Source: Ruegeria_C sp041537925 (GTDB taxonomy: Bacteria; Pseudomonadota; Alphaproteobacteria; Rhodobacterales; Rhodobacteraceae). Taken from it: DNA of 64,000 nt. The notes below the pieces were generated by a model. The model saw only the letters and a list, made by a program, of their open reading frames with translations, was not told the DNA's origin and did not search any database. The translations under genes were made by a program, and so were the position numbers. Shown in pieces: positions 25,888-34,514 of this stretch. Location of the stretch: positions 310,001 to 374,000 of the forward strand of contig NZ_JBGOSH010000001.1 in NCBI RefSeq assembly GCF_041537925.1, written 5' to 3'. Within the stretch, counting starts at the first letter, position 1, and each line of letters starts with the position of its first letter.

Positions 25888-25937
25888 ACTCTCGAGAAAT
25901 GCACTCTCGAGAAGCATTGCATCACCTGATGCGCTTC
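25888..25937. repeat. Direct repeat ACTCTCGAGAA x2 and adjacent hairpin
   Basis: ACTCTCGAGAA occurs at 25888-25898 and again at 25903-25913; each copy contains the palindrome TCTCGAGA. It leads into a stem, GAAGC and GCATCA pairing with TGATGC and GCTTC with a 3-base bulge, that ends at the DUF192 stop. The hairpin may end the leftward csp-DUF192 transcript. The role of the direct repeat is unknown. Confidence 0.5.
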
Positions 25938-26421
25938 AACAGGGCCAGGCGGCGGGTCCGTCGGAAAAAACCTCGTGCCGCAACACGCTGCCCGGCGCGA
26001 TTCCATATTTCTTTGCCAGCCCGCCATTGATCTCCAGCACCGAGAACACGCCGGTGCCGCCATCGATTGCGGTCAGGTCGCCGGGAATCGCCTGATGATG
26101 CACATGGGTCACTGTCCCGGTGGCATCAACAAAGATCATGTCGAGCGGGATCAACGTGTTCTTCATCCAGAACGACGCCCGCTGCGGTTGCTCATAGACG
26201 AACAGCATGCCCGCACGAGGCGCCATGCTTTCCCGGAACATCAGCCCGCGGGATCGTTCCTGCGGGGTATCGGCAAGCTCGACCCGAAAGCGCAATTCGG
26301 ACCCGGAACTGCGCAGTTGCACCACATCAACGCGGCAGGACTCTGCTAATGCCGGGACACCCGAGATCATCATCGTAGAGATCATTATGATAGAAAATAG
26401 AAGCGCCTTGACCGGAGTCAC
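25936..26421 (-). CDS. DUF192 family exported protein
   Basis: 161 residues starting at a GTG (26421) that overlaps the stop of the preceding cold-shock gene (GTGA). The signal peptide is about 28 residues (hydrophobic KALLFSIIMISTMMISGVPA, cleavage near ALA). The mature DUF192 domain has ELADTPQERSRGLMFRESM, GMLFVYEQPQRASFWMKNTL, PLDMIFVD and the ending VLEINGGLAKKYGIAPGSVL, all typical. The family is a small beta-barrel of unknown function. A longer upstream frame merely overlaps the cold-shock gene. Confidence 0.9.
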   Translation of the reverse strand: MTPVKALLFSIIMISTMMISGVPALAESCRVDVVQLRSSGSELRFRVELADTPQERSRGLMFRESMAPRAGMLFVYEQPQRASFWMKNTLIPLDMIFVDATGTVTHVHHQAIPGDLTAIDGGTGVFSVLEINGGLAKKYGIAPGSVLRHEVFSDGPAAWPC

Positions 26422-26969
26422 TGATCGCCCTTGGTGGCAATCGCGGTTTCCCAGGCCAGAACCTCGGCGGCCATGCGGCCCCGTTTTCCATCGATCACCC
26501 GCATGGCGATCGCCTCTCCCGGTTGCAGGTCGGCAAGACCGGACTGGCGCAGCACTTCGATATGCAGGAACACATCCTCGCCCCGGCCAAAGATGTTGGC
26601 AAAGCCAAACCCCTTGCCCTTGTCGAACCATTTCACCCGCGCGGGTTCCATGGGCGTTTCCTGAATGATATCGGTATCCAGATCCTCGAAATCCGACAAC
26701 ACCAGTGTGTCGTCTCTTTCGGGTGGCGCGATGGACAGCACTTCGACTGCCTGAACGCCACGGTCAGTACGATGAGTCATGATCTCGACCGCGGCGCCAT
26801 CGGCAACCGAGCTTTGACCGAAATTCCGCAGCACATTCACATGCAACAGGATATCCGGCCCGCCGGTCTCAGAGACCACGAACCCATATCCTTTGGCCGG
26901 GTCAAACCATTTCACCCGTCCACGTATGTGGGACATTCCGCCAAGATCTTCGGCCACAGAGCGTTCCAT
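26418..26969 (-). CDS. Double cold-shock-domain protein (CspA family)
   Basis: 183 residues with two cold-shock domains. The first begins GRVKWFDPAKGYGFVVSE and the second ARVKWFDKGKGFGFANIF, each with the RNP1-like KGxGF and a following DILLHV / DVFLHI RNP2-like motif; they are joined by an acidic linker of about 30 residues. Such proteins bind single-stranded nucleic acid and melt RNA structure. The first ATG (26969) has no clear ribosome site; the ATG at 26936 (MSHIRGRVKW) is an alternative with a close GGCGG. A CtrA-type TTAA-N7-TTAA site touches the upstream edge. The stop overlaps the start of the DUF192 gene. Confidence 0.9.
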   Translation of the reverse strand: MERSVAEDLGGMSHIRGRVKWFDPAKGYGFVVSETGGPDILLHVNVLRNFGQSSVADGAAVEIMTHRTDRGVQAVEVLSIAPPERDDTLVLSDFEDLDTDIIQETPMEPARVKWFDKGKGFGFANIFGRGEDVFLHIEVLRQSGLADLQPGEAIAMRVIDGKRGRMAAEVLAWETAIATKGDQ

Positions 26970-26971
26970 CG

Positions 26972-26986
26972 TTAAGAAAGCGTTAA
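26972..26986 (-). promoter_or_regulatory. CtrA-type binding site at the double cold-shock gene
   Basis: TTAA-GAAAGCG-TTAA matches the CtrA consensus with 7-base spacing; a third TTAA follows at 26995-26998. The site lies only 2 bp from the first possible ATG and 36-50 bp from the alternative ATG, which would fit better if the shorter start is used. Function is inferred. Confidence 0.45.
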
Positions 26987-27079
26987 CGTTCGTGTTAAGA
27001 TTTGCAGGATTCTTCCCCCCACTTTCAAGTTAAAAAAGAATATATCGTACATATTTATACAATCCCCGTCATATTCGCG

Positions 27080-27685
27080 TCATGGATTGAGCCGTTCAAT
27101 CCGCCAATGCTGGTCCGCGCCCTCGCGCCGCCAAACGAAGCGGTCATGCAGGCGAAAGGCACCATCGGCCCAGAATTCTATCTCGCTGGGAACGATCCTG
27201 TAGCCGCCCCAAAAAGTCGGCCGGGGCGGGTTTGGACCAAGCCGGGCGGTCACTTTTGCCACTTCAGCCATCAGTGCCGTTCGGCTGTCCAACGGTTGCG
27301 ATTGTCGCGACGCCCAGGCACCCAGCCGGCTCTTGAGCGACCGCGACGCATAATACTCATCCGCCAGCGGGCCATCCTCGCGGCTAATCGTGCCACGCAC
27401 CCGGATCTGCCGCCGCAGTGATTTCCAGTGTAGCACAAAGGCGGCCTTGCCTGCACCGTCAAGTTCACCCGCCTTGGCGCTTTCATAATTGGTGTAGAAC
27501 ACAAAGGCTGCGGGCTCGATCTCTTTCAGCAGGACCATACGCACATTGGGTAACCCCTGGGAATCAACCGTAGCGAGCGCAATGGCATTGGCGTCATTGG
27601 GTTCAGACTTTTCTGCTTCGGCCAGCCATTGACGCGCAAGCACAAACGGGTCATTGCCCGCAAAAATGCCGCCCCGTTCGCTCAT
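27080..27685 (-). CDS. pdxH: Pyridoxamine 5'-phosphate oxidase
   Basis: 201 residues. An FMN enzyme that makes pyridoxal 5'-phosphate, the last step of vitamin B6 synthesis and salvage. Typical sequence: NAIALATVDSQGLPNVRMVLLK (shown in part), FYTNYESAKAGEL, HWKSLRRQIRVRG and the C-terminal RLHDRFVWRRE and WRIERLNP. The spacing and length are normal. It is divergent from fabI, and its stop is about 110 bp from the cold-shock gene start. Confidence 0.95.
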   Translation of the reverse strand: MSERGGIFAGNDPFVLARQWLAEAEKSEPNDANAIALATVDSQGLPNVRMVLLKEIEPAAFVFYTNYESAKAGELDGAGKAAFVLHWKSLRRQIRVRGTISREDGPLADEYYASRSLKSRLGAWASRQSQPLDSRTALMAEVAKVTARLGPNPPRPTFWGGYRIVPSEIEFWADGAFRLHDRFVWRREGADQHWRIERLNP

Positions 27686-27817
27686 CTCTCACTCCGATAC
27701 CATCCCCGTTTTGAACCCTAAGCGCAGATGTGCGCTTGGGCAAGCACGCGTCGCACTTGATGCCCATTGACCAATGGCCTAAACCACGAGGTCATAACGA
27801 CAGGCGGAGAACCGAAC

Positions 27818-28624
27818 ATGTCAAATCAGTTGATGGCTGGCAAACGCGGCCTCATCATGGGACTGGCGAATGACAAATCCATCGCATGGGGCATCGCCCG
27901 CGCGCTATCCGAGGCAGGTGCGGATCTGGCGTTTTCCTATCAGGGCGATGCGCTGAAAAAGCGGGTGGACCCGCTGGCTGCGCAATTGGGCAGCGATATC
28001 GTGCTGCCCTGCGATGTGGGTGACGAAAGCTCGATCGACACGCTTTTCGAGGCGCTTCAAAGCCGCTGGGGCAAGTTGGACTTTGTGGTTCATGCCATTG
28101 GGTTTTCCGACAAAAACGAGCTGCGCGGCCGTTATGTCGATACCAGCCGGTCGAATTTCAAACTGACCATGGATATCTCGGTCTATTCTTTCACCGCGGT
28201 GATGCAGCGGGCCGAAAAGCTGATGACCGATGGTGGAAGCGCCGTCACGCTCACCTATTACGGTGCTGAACAGGTGATGCCACATTACAACGTCATGGGC
28301 GTGGCCAAGGCCGCGCTTGAGGCTTCGGTCAAATACCTGGCTGAGGATCTGGGCAAGGACAATATCCGCGTCAACGCGATCTCGGCGGGGCCGATCAAGA
28401 CCCTAGCGGCCAGCGGTATCGGCGATTTCCGCTACATCATGAAGTGGAATGAACACAACTCGCCGCTGCGCCGAAATGTCAGCATCGACGATGTCGGCAA
28501 TTCCGCGCTCTACCTGCTCAGCGATCTGAGTTCGGGGGTGACAGGCGAAAATCTGCATGTGGACGCAGGCTATCACGTGGTCGGCATGAAGGCGGTCGAC
28601 GCGCCGGACATCGAAAAGAGTTGA
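27818..28624 (+). CDS. fabI: Enoyl-[acyl-carrier-protein] reductase FabI
   Basis: 268 residues. This NADH-dependent reductase performs the last step of each fatty-acid elongation cycle. It is an SDR with the FabI-specific active site: Tyr near 147 and 157 and Lys near 164 in TYYGAEQVMPHYNVMGVAKA, plus GLANDKSIAWGIA at the NADH site. The ATG at 27818 follows a GGCGGAGAACC ribosome site; an ATG 51 bases upstream is less likely. A small hairpin (AAGCGCA-GATG-TGCGCTT, 27720-27737) lies in its upstream region. FabI is the triclosan target, and the sequence shows no unusual change at the active-site tyrosine. Confidence 0.96.
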   Translation: MSNQLMAGKRGLIMGLANDKSIAWGIARALSEAGADLAFSYQGDALKKRVDPLAAQLGSDIVLPCDVGDESSIDTLFEALQSRWGKLDFVVHAIGFSDKNELRGRYVDTSRSNFKLTMDISVYSFTAVMQRAEKLMTDGGSAVTLTYYGAEQVMPHYNVMGVAKAALEASVKYLAEDLGKDNIRVNAISAGPIKTLAASGIGDFRYIMKWNEHNSPLRRNVSIDDVGNSALYLLSDLSSGVTGENLHVDAGYHVVGMKAVDAPDIEKS

Positions 28625-28631
28625 CCGGGTC

Positions 28632-29234
28632 ATGGGCTGGGAACATCTGGCGGCTTTCAACCTGGCGCTGCTTGTGGCGATCCTCAGCCCCGGCCCGGCC
28701 ATGCTGTATTTCGTGCGCCAGACCCTCAGCCAGGGACGGCGCACGGGAGTCTACTCGGTCCTGGGGCTGGGTCTTATGGCGTCTTGCTGGACCGTCACGG
28801 CGCTGCTTGGTCTGGATGCCGTGTTCCGGCTGTTCCCCTGGGGCTATGTCTTGTTCAAGACCGCGGGTGCCCTTTATCTGATCCATCTGGCCTGGAAGAC
28901 ATGGCGCACCGCCCGCGTTCCGCTGGGCGAGGCGCCGGTTGCGCCCGGACGTGCCTTTGTTGGTGGTGTGCTGGTCAATCTGGCCAATCCCAAATCCGCG
29001 CTTTTTGCCGCCGCCCTGCTGGTGGTGATCTTTCCGCAAGGATTGAACCTGCTCGACAAGGCAGTGATTGTTGGCAATCAGCTGCTGGTCGAATGGCTGG
29101 TAGGTGGCGTTCTTGTGCTGATGCTCTCGACAGGACGGGCTCGTCAGGGCTATCTGCGGGCCAAACCACTGCTGGACCGGATTGCGGCGGGCGTCATGGG
29201 CTGTCTTGGCCTGCGCCTGCTTCTCAGCCGATAA
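28632..29234 (+). CDS. LysE-family amino-acid exporter
   Basis: 200 residues with about six membrane helices. The N-terminal ILSPGPAMLYFVRQTLSQGRR segment with the PGP motif and the central VNLANPKSALFAAAL are characteristic of the LysE/RhtB superfamily. The substrate (an amino acid or homoserine lactone-like compound) cannot be assigned. The gene starts 7 bp after fabI and ends 15 bp before gpt, so the three are likely cotranscribed although their functions are unrelated. Confidence 0.9.
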   Translation: MGWEHLAAFNLALLVAILSPGPAMLYFVRQTLSQGRRTGVYSVLGLGLMASCWTVTALLGLDAVFRLFPWGYVLFKTAGALYLIHLAWKTWRTARVPLGEAPVAPGRAFVGGVLVNLANPKSALFAAALLVVIFPQGLNLLDKAVIVGNQLLVEWLVGGVLVLMLSTGRARQGYLRAKPLLDRIAAGVMGCLGLRLLLSR

Positions 29235-29249
29235 CGTAAGGAACATTCG

Positions 29250-29753
29250 ATGACCGACCGCCTGCCCCACGAAAAAGGCTTTCATATCAGCTGGGACCAG
29301 ATTCACCGCGATGCGCGGGCGCTGGCCTGGCGGCTGGACGGGCAAGGCCCTGACGATGGCGGCTGGCGTGCCGTGGTGGCGATCACCCGCGGCGGCATGG
29401 CCCCAGCGATGATCGTCAGCCGCGAGCTGGACATCCGCACGGTCGACACTGTCAGCGTGCGCTCCTACCACCATCAGGATCAGGGCGAGGCCGAGATACT
29501 GAAATCTCCCGATGCCGAGTTGATGGGCGATGGTGAAGGCATCCTGATCGTCGACGATCTGGTCGATAGCGGCAAGACGCTGGAACTGGTGCGTAAGCTC
29601 TACCCCAAAGCGCATTTCGCCACCGTCTATGCCAAACCCCAGGGCCGCCCGACCGTGGACACGTTCATCACCGAGGTCAGCCAGGACACCTGGATCTTCT
29701 TCCCTTGGGATATGGCATTGCAATATGTCGAGCCTTATCGCGGCACCGATTGA
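29250..29753 (+). CDS. gpt: Xanthine-guanine phosphoribosyltransferase
   Basis: 167 residues, matching E. coli Gpt in length. It converts guanine, xanthine and, less well, hypoxanthine to nucleotides with PRPP. The PRPP-binding motif is ILIVDDLVDSGKTLELV, with AVVAITRGGMAPAMI near the start and WIFFPWDMALQY near the end, both family-specific. It lies 8 bp before the aminotransferase gene. Confidence 0.94.
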   Translation: MTDRLPHEKGFHISWDQIHRDARALAWRLDGQGPDDGGWRAVVAITRGGMAPAMIVSRELDIRTVDTVSVRSYHHQDQGEAEILKSPDAELMGDGEGILIVDDLVDSGKTLELVRKLYPKAHFATVYAKPQGRPTVDTFITEVSQDTWIFFPWDMALQYVEPYRGTD

Positions 29754-29761
29754 GCACTCAC

Positions 29762-30937
29762 ATGACACCGACCCGCACCGCCACCACCTTTGCGCCCCCG
29801 GTCATGGAGGCGCGGCGCTGGCTTGAGGGTATTGAATTTCCACCCGAGCGCCCGCTGATCAACGTGAGCCAGGCCGCTCCAGTCGACCCGCCGCCCGAAG
29901 CGTTGCGCAAGGCGATGGCGGAGTTTGCCCTCGAACGAGATGAGGCGCATCTTTATGGGCCGGTGCTGGGCAATCCTGCATTGAGGGCTGCACTGGCGCG
30001 CGAAATCTCCGAGCACTATGACGGGCGGGTCAGCGCCGATCAGGTGGCCATCACTTCGGGTTGTAATCAGGCCTTTGCCGCCGCCATCGCGGCGATCACC
30101 GGCGAAGGAGATGAGGTGATCCTGCCGACGCCATGGTATTTCAATCACAAAATGTGGCTGGACATGTCTGGCGTCACCGCCGTGCCGCTGGTAACCGGCG
30201 ATGACCTGCTGCCCGACGTGGACGCGGCGCGTGCCCTGATCACCGAGCGGACCCGCGCCATCGCACTTGTCACGCCGAACAATCCCGGCGGTGTGGAATA
30301 TCCCGCCGAGCTGGTCCGCGCCTTCTACGATCTGGCCGCCGAGACCGGGCTGCGCCTGCTGGTCGACGAGACCTATCGCGATTTTGACAGCCGCGACGGT
30401 GCGCCGCACGGTTTGATGCAGCAGCCCGACTGGGACCGGACGCTGGTGCATCTCTATTCCTTCTCGAAATCCTACCGCCTGACCGGTCACCGGGTCGGGG
30501 CGCTGGCAACCAGCCCGCAACTGTTGGCCGGGATCGAGAAGTTTCTCGACACCGTCACCATCTGCCCCGGCCAGATCGGCCAGTTTGCGGCGCTCTGGGG
30601 GATGCAGAACCTGCGACAATGGCTGGCCGGTGAGCGGGGCGAAATCCTCGACCGCCGCGCTGCGATCTCGGAAAACATGCCCAGCCTTGAGGCACGCGGT
30701 TGGCGGCTGCTGGGGCTTGGCGCCTATTTCGCCTATCTCGAACACCCGTTCGACATAGCATCGGACGAGTTGGCCCGGCGGCTGGTGGCCGAGGCGGGCA
30801 TCCTGCTGCTGCCCGGCACCATGTTCATGCCCGAGGGCGATCCGACAGGCCGCAGGCAGGTCCGCATCGCATTTGCCAATCTCGACCGCGCGGGGATCGC
30901 GAAACTCTTCGCCCGGCTGGCGAATCTCCCCTTCTGA
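29762..30937 (+). CDS. PLP-dependent aminotransferase, class I/II
   Basis: 391 residues, fold-type I. Key parts: YGPVLGNPALRAALA, ITSGCNQAFAAAIAA, TPNNPGGVEYPAELV (substrate Asn region), LVDETYRDF and the PLP lysine in LYSFSKSYRLTGHRVGAL. The C-terminal Arg for the substrate carboxylate is expected in RRQVRIAFAN. The amino donor and acceptor cannot be told from sequence. The ATG at 29762 is eight bases after the gpt stop. The next gene, ppiD, begins about 80 bp downstream. Confidence 0.9.
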   Translation: MTPTRTATTFAPPVMEARRWLEGIEFPPERPLINVSQAAPVDPPPEALRKAMAEFALERDEAHLYGPVLGNPALRAALAREISEHYDGRVSADQVAITSGCNQAFAAAIAAITGEGDEVILPTPWYFNHKMWLDMSGVTAVPLVTGDDLLPDVDAARALITERTRAIALVTPNNPGGVEYPAELVRAFYDLAAETGLRLLVDETYRDFDSRDGAPHGLMQQPDWDRTLVHLYSFSKSYRLTGHRVGALATSPQLLAGIEKFLDTVTICPGQIGQFAALWGMQNLRQWLAGERGEILDRRAAISENMPSLEARGWRLLGLGAYFAYLEHPFDIASDELARRLVAEAGILLLPGTMFMPEGDPTGRRQVRIAFANLDRAGIAKLFARLANLPF

Positions 30938-31015
30938 ACTTGCCCCCCGCCAGCGCCCGTCGTAGACAGTGCGGCAAGTTAAAAATCCCGGTTTGAGCCG
31001 GAGCAAAGGGGCGAT

Positions 31016-32857
31016 ATGGCCGCAGCCACCAAGAGCATGTCGAAAACGTTTGTCTGGATCCTGATGGGTCTGTTGGTGGTGGGTCTTGCCGGGTTCGGCG
31101 CGGTCGACATGATGGGCACTGCCCGGACCGTTGCCACGGTGGGCGACGAAACCATCAGCATCGACGAATATTACCGGGAACTTCAACGCGAAATCAGCGC
31201 GTTGCAGCAACAGACCGGGCAAGGACTGACGATGGCGCAAGCGCGCGAGTTGGGGCTGGATCGGCTGGCCCTGTCGCGGCTGGTCGCGCTGGCCGCGCTG
31301 GATCACGAGGTTGCGCAGATGGGCGTCTCGATCGGGGATGAGAACCTGCAGCAGGAGATCATGGACATCCCCGCCTTTCAGGGTGTGAATGGCGGCTTCG
31401 ACCGCGATGCCTATAGCTTTGCCGTCGAACGTGCGGGGCTGAGCGAATCCGAGTTCGAGGACAATTTGCGCAAGGAATCGGCGCGTTCGCTGGTGCAGGG
31501 CGCGTTGATCTCGGGCGTGACCATGCCCGACACCTTCGCCGAAACAATGGCTGAATTCGTGGGCGCGCGCCGCAGCTTTACCGTCGCCACCCTTGGCGCC
31601 GACGCGCTGGAGACCGAGATCGCCACCCCGACCGAGGCGCAGATATCGGACTATTACGACGCCAATATCGAAGAATTCACCCTGCCCCGCACCAAACGCC
31701 TGACCTATGGGCTGCTCTCGCCCGATGCCATGCTGGACGAGGTCGAAGTCGAAGAGGTCTCGATCCGGCGTCTCTATGAGACGCGCGAAGCCGAGTTCAA
31801 CCAGCCCGAGCGCCGTCTGGTGGAGCGTCTGGTCTTCTCGGACGACGAAGAAGCGCAATCGGCGCTGGCACAGATCGAGGTGGGCGGCGCGACATTTGAG
31901 AAACTGGTCGAGGATCGCGGCCTGAACATGGTCGATATCGACCTCGGTGATCTGTCTGCTGCAGAACTGGGCGATGCCGCCGATGGCATCTTTGCCGCCG
32001 AGATTGGCGCGGTTGTCGGCCCCCTGCCCTCGGATCTTGGACCAGCGCTCTACCGTATCAATGGCACGCTCGAAGCGCGCGAAACCCCGTTCGAAGAGGT
32101 CGAAGGCGAGTTGCGCGACGAGTTGGCCGCCGCACGCGCGCGGCGTCTGCTGGATGCCGAGGCCGAAGACCTCAACGACCTGCTGGCCGGTGGTGCGACG
32201 CTGGAGAAACTGCGCGACGAGGCCGGGATGGAGGTTGGTCAGATCGACTGGACCGAGGACAGCTCGGACGGTGTGGCCGCCTATGACGACTTCCGCGCCG
32301 CCGCTTATGAGGTGCAGGAGGGTGACTTCCCCGAGATTGGCTTCCTCGAGGACGGCTCGCTTTTTGCGCTGCGTCTGGACGAGGTGCTGGAACCGCGCCC
32401 CGAACCGCTGGAACAGGCGCGCGAGCGCGTGATCGCCGCATGGCAACAGGCCGAAACCGAGGCCGCGCTTGCAAAAAAGGCCCAAGAGACTTCGGACGAG
32501 CTTGAAGGGACTGGCGATTTCAACGCCATCGGCCTGCCCGTCCGCGTCGAAAACGGCCTGACCCGCACTGCTTTTCTGGACGGCACGCCCGCCGATTTCA
32601 TGATTCAGGTCTTCGAGATGGCGCCGGGTGAGCTGCGCGTGATTTCCGGCCCCGATCAGGCGCTGATCGTCCGTCTGGACGAGGTGCTGCCGCCCGAAGA
32701 AACTGATGAGCTGAACCAGATGCGCCAGGCGCTGAGCGCGCAGATGAACCAAACACTGGCCCAGAACATCTTTGACGCCTATGTGCGCGACGCCCAGACC
32801 CGCAGCCGCCCGACGGTGGACGAGCAGGCGCTGACGGCTGTGCATTCGAATTTCTAG
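31016..32857 (+). CDS. ppiD: PpiD-like periplasmic chaperone (SurA N-terminal domain)
   Basis: 613 residues. One membrane helix (about 11-31, FVWILMGLLVVGLAGFGAVD) anchors a large periplasmic part. The SurA_N-like region (about 35-160) begins RTVATVGDETISIDEYYREL. The parvulin-type domain in the middle is weak and may lack isomerase activity, as in several PpiD proteins. The tail has repeated glutamate-rich segments. It assists folding of exported proteins. trpE follows 10 bp later, so it may be cotranscribed with trpE. Confidence 0.9.
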   Translation: MAAATKSMSKTFVWILMGLLVVGLAGFGAVDMMGTARTVATVGDETISIDEYYRELQREISALQQQTGQGLTMAQARELGLDRLALSRLVALAALDHEVAQMGVSIGDENLQQEIMDIPAFQGVNGGFDRDAYSFAVERAGLSESEFEDNLRKESARSLVQGALISGVTMPDTFAETMAEFVGARRSFTVATLGADALETEIATPTEAQISDYYDANIEEFTLPRTKRLTYGLLSPDAMLDEVEVEEVSIRRLYETREAEFNQPERRLVERLVFSDDEEAQSALAQIEVGGATFEKLVEDRGLNMVDIDLGDLSAAELGDAADGIFAAEIGAVVGPLPSDLGPALYRINGTLEARETPFEEVEGELRDELAAARARRLLDAEAEDLNDLLAGGATLEKLRDEAGMEVGQIDWTEDSSDGVAAYDDFRAAAYEVQEGDFPEIGFLEDGSLFALRLDEVLEPRPEPLEQARERVIAAWQQAETEAALAKKAQETSDELEGTGDFNAIGLPVRVENGLTRTAFLDGTPADFMIQVFEMAPGELRVISGPDQALIVRLDEVLPPEETDELNQMRQALSAQMNQTLAQNIFDAYVRDAQTRSRPTVDEQALTAVHSNF

Positions 32858-32867
32858 GGCAACACAG

Positions 32868-34379
32868 ATGGCCGTCATCCCCGAATACGATGCCTTCGCC
32901 CGCGCCTATGGGGCGGGTGAAAACCAGGTGGTCTATGCAAGGCTTGCCGCCGATCTGGACACACCCGTCTCACTGATGCTGAAGCTGACCGGCGCGCAGA
33001 AAGACGCGTTCATGCTAGAATCGGTGACCGGTGGCGAGGTGCGCGGGCGCTATTCGATCATCGGCATGAAGCCGGACCTGATCTGGCGCTGTCATGGCGA
33101 GACCTCGTCGATCAACCGCTCGGCCCGGTTCGACCCTGATGCTTTCGTGGCGCAGGATGGCAACCCGATGGACACGCTGCGTGATTTGCTGTCCGAAAGC
33201 CGCATCGACCTGCCCGATGACATGCCACAGGCGGCTGCTGGCCTCTTCGGCTATCTGGGCTATGACATGATCCGGCTGGTCGAACATCTGCCGGATGTGA
33301 ACCCCGACCCGCTGGGCCTGCCCGATGCGGTGATGATGCGACCCTCGGTCGTCGCGGTGCTGGACGGCGTCAAGGGCGAGGTCACCGTGGTCTCTCCGGC
33401 CTGGGTCAGTGACGGGCAATCAGCGCGCGCGGCTTATGCGCAGGCGGCCGAACGGGTGATGGATGCGGTGCGCGATCTGGAACGCGCCATGCCTGCCGAA
33501 AGCCGCGATCTGGGACAGGCCCATGAGGTCGCGCCGCCGGTGTCGAATTTCACCAAACAAGGCTATCTGGAGGCGGTTGAGAAGGCCAAGGAATACATCC
33601 GCGCCGGTGATATCTTTCAGGTCGTCCCGGCGCAGCGCTGGACACAGGAGTTTCCGCAGCCGCCCTTCGCGCTCTATCGCTCACTGCGGCGCACCAACCC
33701 CTCGCCCTTCATGTTCTATTTCAATTTTGGCGGGTTTCAGGTGGTGGGTGCCAGTCCCGAGATCCTGGTGCGGGTCTTTGGCGATGAGGTCACCATTCGC
33801 CCCATCGCGGGCACCCGTCCGCGCGGCGCCACCCCGGAAGAGGATCGCGCGCATGAGGTCGATCTGCTGGCCGATCAAAAAGAGCTGGCCGAACACCTGA
33901 TGCTGCTCGATCTGGGTCGCAACGATTGCGGGCGCGTGGCCAAGATCGGCACCGTGCGCCCGACCGAGCAGTTCATCATCGAACGCTACAGCCACGTGAT
34001 GCATATCGTGTCGAATGTGGTCGGCGAGTTGGACGACAGCAAGGACGCGCTGGATGCGTTCTTTGCCGGGATGCCCGCGGGCACCGTATCGGGCGCGCCC
34101 AAGGTCCGCGCGATGGAGATCATCGACGAGCTGGAGCCGGAGAAACGCGGCATTTATGGCGGTGGTGTGGGCTATTTCTCGTCCGGTGGCGACATGGATA
34201 TCTGCATCGCCCTGCGCACCGCGATCGTGAAGGATTGCAAGCTCTATATCCAGGCCGGTGGCGGCGTGGTTTATGACAGCGACCCCGAGGCCGAGTTCAT
34301 GGAAACAGTGCACAAGTCCAACGCGATCCGCCGTGCCGCCGAAGACGCTGCGCGCTTTACGGGCGGCGGCAACAGCTAA
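32868..34379 (+). CDS. trpE: Anthranilate synthase component I
   Basis: 503 residues. Makes anthranilate from chorismate with ammonia from TrpG, the first step of tryptophan synthesis. The chorismate-binding motifs IAGTRPRG, LDLGRNDCGRVAKIGTV, FAGMPAGTVSGAPKVRA and the C-terminal IQAGGGVVYDSDPEAEF are intact. trpE is unusual here in that the YibQ-like gene on the opposite strand separates it from trpGDC, and its ATG lies 10 bp after ppiD. No leader peptide or attenuator is visible before it. Confidence 0.97.
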   Translation: MAVIPEYDAFARAYGAGENQVVYARLAADLDTPVSLMLKLTGAQKDAFMLESVTGGEVRGRYSIIGMKPDLIWRCHGETSSINRSARFDPDAFVAQDGNPMDTLRDLLSESRIDLPDDMPQAAAGLFGYLGYDMIRLVEHLPDVNPDPLGLPDAVMMRPSVVAVLDGVKGEVTVVSPAWVSDGQSARAAYAQAAERVMDAVRDLERAMPAESRDLGQAHEVAPPVSNFTKQGYLEAVEKAKEYIRAGDIFQVVPAQRWTQEFPQPPFALYRSLRRTNPSPFMFYFNFGGFQVVGASPEILVRVFGDEVTIRPIAGTRPRGATPEEDRAHEVDLLADQKELAEHLMLLDLGRNDCGRVAKIGTVRPTEQFIIERYSHVMHIVSNVVGELDDSKDALDAFFAGMPAGTVSGAPKVRAMEIIDELEPEKRGIYGGGVGYFSSGGDMDICIALRTAIVKDCKLYIQAGGGVVYDSDPEAEFMETVHKSNAIRRAAEDAARFTGGGNS

Positions 34380-34420
34380 AGCGATTCGACTTTCCGTCGA
34401 GATACGGAGCATCGCTTTTT
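34378..34420 (+). terminator. Terminator after trpE
   Basis: An outer stem AAAGCGAT / ATCGCTTT encloses an inner TCGAC-TTTCC-GTCGA hairpin and is followed by TT. It overlaps the trpE stop and lies before the convergent YibQ-like gene. Confidence 0.6.
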
Positions 34421-34514
34421 GCGTTCGACCGAAGGGAGAGGCCGCGAACAGGCGATTCCAAGTATCGTCGAAATGCAATGGGTAAGCAGGCGGGACTGAC
34501 AGCCTGCACCCGGA

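Noticed and set aside
27720..27737. AAGCGCA-GATG-TGCGCTT hairpin upstream of fabI as a riboswitch
   Set aside because: It is a short 7-bp stem with no conserved aptamer sequence; more likely part of the pdxH/fabI divergent promoter region.
30937..30980. AACTTGCC / GGCAAGTT inverted repeat after the aminotransferase gene as a terminator
   Set aside because: The 28-base loop is long and no T tract follows on either strand. ppiD may still be read through from upstream.
29735..32878. 1047-codon open frame on the - strand across the aminotransferase and ppiD genes
   Set aside because: Composition is that of a shadow frame: the + strand encodes two clearly recognised proteins with proper motifs.
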